Shown here one piece after another: positions 12,021-14,571 of a stretch of 14,571 bases of DNA. The stretch comes from an uncultured Alphaproteobacteria bacterium (GTDB taxonomy: Bacteria > Pseudomonadota > Alphaproteobacteria > RF32 > CAG-239): NCBI GenBank assembly GCA_934271195.1, contig CAKQRB010000048.1, forward strand, positions 1-14,571. The letters are read 5' to 3'. The notes beneath the pieces were generated by a model, which saw only the letters and a list, made by a program, of their open reading frames with translations, had not been told where the DNA came from and made no database searches. The number at the start of each line of letters is the position of its first letter. Within the stretch, counting starts at the first letter, position 1. The translations under genes were made by a program, and so were the position numbers.

Positions 12021-14095
12021 TTTATCAGTTCCAAAAATTCTTCTTCCGTTAACATATTTATGTTCAGTTCCTGAGCTTTAGAGGCTTTTGAGCCGGCATC
12101 GGCGCCGATAACGACATAATCTGTGTTTTTTGAAACGGAACCGGAAACTTTGGCGCCAAGGCTTAAGGCTTTGGCTTTGGCTTCCGAACGGGTCATTTTT
12201 TCCAGTGTTCCGGTGAAAACAACGGTTTTGCCGGCAATCGGAGAGGAATAGTCGGTTTCGTCAACAAAGTCTTCGACACTGATCTCTTGTAACAGGCTGT
12301 TGATGGTTTTGAGGTTGTGTTCTTCGGCAAAAAATTCGACAATATCTTTGGCCATGGCACCGCCGATGCCGTCAATCTCGACCAGTTTCAGCGTTTCTTT
12401 GTTTATCATGTCGTTCATAAAATGTTTGAAGCTGCCGTAGTTTTTTGCAATTAAGCGCGCGGTAGCGGTTCCGATCTGACGAATCCCCAGAGCATAAATA
12501 AAATGCGGCAAGTCAATCCGGCGTTTGGTGTTGATCGCTTTGAACAGGTTGTCGACGGATTTTTTACCCCAGCCTTCACGCATTTCCAAATGCAGCGGCG
12601 TACTGTTCTGATGAGCAAATAAATCGCCGTCTTTATTACGCCGTTCTAGTGAGAAAATGTCAACCGGCGAGGTGATGATGCCTTCTTTGTAGAAATCTTC
12701 AACGATTTTGCGTCCCAAGCCTTCAATATCGAAAGCTTCGCGCGAGACAAAATGGATGATGCGTTCAATGGCCTGAGCCGGACAGGTCAGTCCTCCGGTA
12801 CAGCGGCGGACGGCTTCATCTTCTTCTCGGATAGCATGGGCGCCGCATTGCGGGCAGAACTGCGGAAATTCAAATTCCCGAGAATCGGCCGGACGTTTGT
12901 CTTTGATAACTTCCATCACCTGCGGGATAACGTCACCGGCACGTTGGACGATAACCGAATCGCCGATACGGATGTCTTTGCGTTTGATTTCGTCTTCATT
13001 ATGCAGAGTTGCGTGAGAAACGATGACACCGCCGACATTGACAGGTTCTAAATCCGCTACCGGCGTTAATGCTCCGGTTCTGCCGACCTGAATGCGGATG
13101 TTGTTGATTTTGGTTACGGCTTGTTCTGCCGGAAATTTGTGTGCAATTGCCCATCTTGGTGTGCGGGTTAAAAAGCCCAGTCGTTCCTGCAAGGCAATTG
13201 AGTTGACTTTATAGACCATGCCGTCAATGTCATAAGGCAGGGAGGAACGAATCTCTCCTAACCGGATGAAGCTGTCTTCAATTTCTTTAACGGTATAGCA
13301 GAGTTTGTTATTGGGATTGACCGGAAAGCCCCAGATTTTCAGATGTTCAAAAAAATCTGCCTGCGAATCCCAAACGCGTTCGGAAACTTCTCCCCAGGTA
13401 TAAGCAAAAATGCTCAGGTTGCGTTCGGCCGTGATATTGGCGTCGAGCTGTCGTAATGATCCGGCAGCGGCGTTGCGCGGGTTGGCAAAAGTTTTTTTTC
13501 CTTCTGTTTCGTATTTTTGGTTTAAGGAAAAAAAGTCATGTTTTGACATATAGACTTCGCCGCGGACTTCCAAAATGTCCGGTACGTTGCCGTTAAGCTG
13601 TTGCGGCAGACCGCGAATCGTTTTTAAATTTTCCGTAATGTCTTCGCCGGTTGTGCCGTCACCGCGGGTTGCTCCTTGTACGAATCGGCCTTTTTCATAA
13701 CGGGCGGAAAAAGACAGGCCGTCAATTTTGGGTTCCGCCATAAAAGCAATGTCTTCCGAGGTATTTAAAAAGCGTTTGACCGACATGATAAAGTCGTCAA
13801 GCTCTTCTATGGAAAAAATATCACCGAGAGAAAGCATAGGAAAACGATGTTTGACTTTTCCGAAATCTGGGCGAATCGGAGCGCCGACTTTTTTTGACGG
13901 GCTGTCCTGACGAATCAGTTCCGGAAAGCGCGCTTCAATTTGGACGTTGCGTAATTTTAACTCATCATATGCAGCATCGCTTAGATAAGGCGCATCATTC
14001 TGGTAATAGGCGATGTCTGATTTTGCCATTTCAGCAGCAATGTTTTTTAGTTCTTCGGCAGCCTCGGCGGCAGTTAATTCTTCAACTTTTTTCAT
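12017..14095 (-). CDS. ligA: NAD-dependent DNA ligase LigA
   Basis: This is a full-length 692-aa bacterial replicative ligase that seals nicks using NAD+. Counting from ATG 14095, the N-terminal Ia region holds YYQNDAPYLSDAAYDEL (30-46) for NMN recognition. The adenylation site is EPKIDGLSFSARYE (121-134), with Lys123. Other nucleotidyl-transferase motifs are ATRGDGTTGED (142-152), EVRGEVYM (176-183), FANPRNAAAGSLRQLD (203-218) and DIDGMVYKVN (289-298). The OB fold contains VGRTGALTPVADLEPV (337-352). The zinc finger uses C414, C417, C432 and C438. Helix-hairpin-helix repeats follow (for example ALGIRQIGTATAR and DGIGGAMAKDI), then a C-terminal BRCT domain (about 619-692). ATG 14095 is preferred over ATG 14107 because GAGG of the intervening codons forms a ribosome site 7 nt before it. 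A TATATT at 14123-14118 may be its -10, though no good -35 is evident. Confidence 0.97.
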   Translation of the reverse strand: MKKVEELTAAEAAEELKNIAAEMAKSDIAYYQNDAPYLSDAAYDELKLRNVQIEARFPELIRQDSPSKKVGAPIRPDFGKVKHRFPMLSLGDIFSIEELDDFIMSVKRFLNTSEDIAFMAEPKIDGLSFSARYEKGRFVQGATRGDGTTGEDITENLKTIRGLPQQLNGNVPDILEVRGEVYMSKHDFFSLNQKYETEGKKTFANPRNAAAGSLRQLDANITAERNLSIFAYTWGEVSERVWDSQADFFEHLKIWGFPVNPNNKLCYTVKEIEDSFIRLGEIRSSLPYDIDGMVYKVNSIALQERLGFLTRTPRWAIAHKFPAEQAVTKINNIRIQVGRTGALTPVADLEPVNVGGVIVSHATLHNEDEIKRKDIRIGDSVIVQRAGDVIPQVMEVIKDKRPADSREFEFPQFCPQCGAHAIREEDEAVRRCTGGLTCPAQAIERIIHFVSREAFDIEGLGRKIVEDFYKEGIITSPVDIFSLERRNKDGDLFAHQNSTPLHLEMREGWGKKSVDNLFKAINTKRRIDLPHFIYALGIRQIGTATARLIAKNYGSFKHFMNDMINKETLKLVEIDGIGGAMAKDIVEFFAEEHNLKTINSLLQEISVEDFVDETDYSSPIAGKTVVFTGTLEKMTRSEAKAKALSLGAKVSGSVSKNTDYVVIGADAGSKASKAQELNINMLTEEEFLELIK

Positions 14096-14195
14096 TTTAT
14101 ACCTCATTATTGTTTTTAATATAAGGTTTTTGTAAAAAATTTCTATGAGAAATGCGCACTTGTTCAGAGGTTGATTGCTGTCTGGAAATAAAAGA

Positions 14196-14235
14196 AAACG
14201 CGGGAATCGTGACGATCCCCGCGTTTGTTTTTTTT
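14196..14235. terminator. Strong bidirectional Rho-independent terminator
   Basis: AAACGCGGG (14196-14204) and CCCGCGTTT (14218-14226) form a perfect 9-bp stem. It extends past one A/C mismatch by ATCG/CGAT, with a TGA loop. On the plus strand G and eight Ts follow (14228-14235); on the minus strand it ends in TTTTCTTTTATTT. It lies about 20 bp beyond the stop of the minus-strand membrane protein and so ends that transcript, before the ligA promoter region. No plus-strand gene precedes it here. Confidence 0.85.
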
Positions 14236-14245
14236 GCGGCTCGGA

Positions 14246-14571
14246 TTAAACTTCGGCTGTTTTAGCCGGCAGCATATAAATCGTTATCATCTGGGAGATT
14301 ATCATCATGATGAAAAGACCGAATCCGGGGATAGGTAATCCCAGCGTGTTGGCAAAAAATGCCAGCATGTAAACCGCAAACATGCTCAGAATGCTTAAAC
14401 GCATGCGCGAATCGAAATCTATCTTCTTACGGAAAAGCCGCGAAAGCAGCCAGGCCGTGAAAGCAAAGATAATTGCGCTCAAAAAATAGAAGATAAACAA
14501 TCCGATGGCACAGAAAATCCAGACATAGAAGGCCATTTGGTTTAAGAAATCAGAAAAGACTTCGGTATAGT
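14246..14571 (-). CDS. Multi-helix membrane protein, cut by window edge (DUF1189-like?)
   Basis: The reading frame is open to the right edge: codons upstream of ATG 14536 read YTEVFSDFLNQ without a stop, and that ATG has no ribosome site, so the gene probably begins outside the window. The visible 107 residues contain about three to four hydrophobic helices, a basic loop (RLFRKKIDFDSRMR), and a hydrophobic hairpin LGLPIPGFGLFIMMIISQ before a short polar tail. The helix, basic loop, RxSxxS helix and terminal helix pair resemble the C-terminal half of DUF1189 membrane proteins as I recall them; this is weak. Function is unknown. Transcription ends at the terminator at 14196-14235. Confidence 0.65.
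   Translation of the reverse strand, partial: YTEVFSDFLNQMAFYVWIFCAIGLFIFYFLSAIIFAFTAWLLSRLFRKKIDFDSRMRLSILSMFAVYMLAFFANTLGLPIPGFGLFIMMIISQMITIYMLPAKTAEV

Noticed and set aside
14139..14153. ATTTCT-ATG-AGAAAT palindrome upstream of ligA
   Set aside because: A six-base AT-rich inverted repeat is expected by chance in this AT-rich gap; no promoter overlap could be fixed.

Overview
The window looks like chromosomal DNA of an alphaproteobacterium of moderate GC content. The grounds are an ATP12-type F1-ATPase assembly chaperone (a family of alphaproteobacteria and mitochondria), a C-terminal SPOR domain of alphaproteobacterial style, and the gene order rarA - rluC-type pseudouridine synthase - (AsmA) - ATP12. 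From memory, rarA/rluC/ATP12 are commonly linked in that class. The mix of DUF proteins (DUF2769-like, a DUF6782-like metallopeptidase, a DUF1189-like membrane protein) would suit an uncultured host-associated lineage, but this placement is an inference. I see no rRNA, tRNA, CRISPR array, insertion sequence or prophage.

Layout. Bases 2-1210 hold the 3' part of a SPOR-domain protein that runs in from the left edge. A promoter then drives a pentapeptide-repeat protein with a charged coiled-coil tail (1283-2545). A compact element with a consensus -35, a palindrome and a T-tract leads into an unrecognised HEAGH metallopeptidase-like protein (2609-3838). A 22-codon ORF overlaps its stop codon. 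Bases 4058-8972 form one tight operon: rarA (replication-fork AAA+ ATPase), an RluC-type 23S rRNA pseudouridine synthase, an AsmA-family envelope protein and a short ATP12 chaperone, closed by a perfect intrinsic terminator. Acylphosphatase and a ten-cysteine DUF2769-like protein follow, closed by another terminator. After these, a lower-GC accessory stretch carries a six-helix membrane protein with its own promoter, a possible 16-aa ORF, and a convergent minus-strand orphan (10817-11329) with tandem hairpins behind it.

The right-hand part is on the minus strand. ligA (NAD-dependent DNA ligase) and a VanX/DdpX-type D-Ala-D-Ala dipeptidase are joined by an ATGA overlap. Further right is the 3' part of a membrane protein that enters from the right edge and has a strong, apparently bidirectional terminator.

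Most of the window is housekeeping: fork repair, DNA ligation, rRNA modification, ATP synthase assembly and envelope upkeep. The parts worth a second look are the metallopeptidase and its control element, the ATP12 protein lacking its N-terminal domain, the altered metal-site loop of the dipeptidase, and the 9.7-11.4 kb accessory stretch. I do not see evidence for a complete novel multi-gene system.
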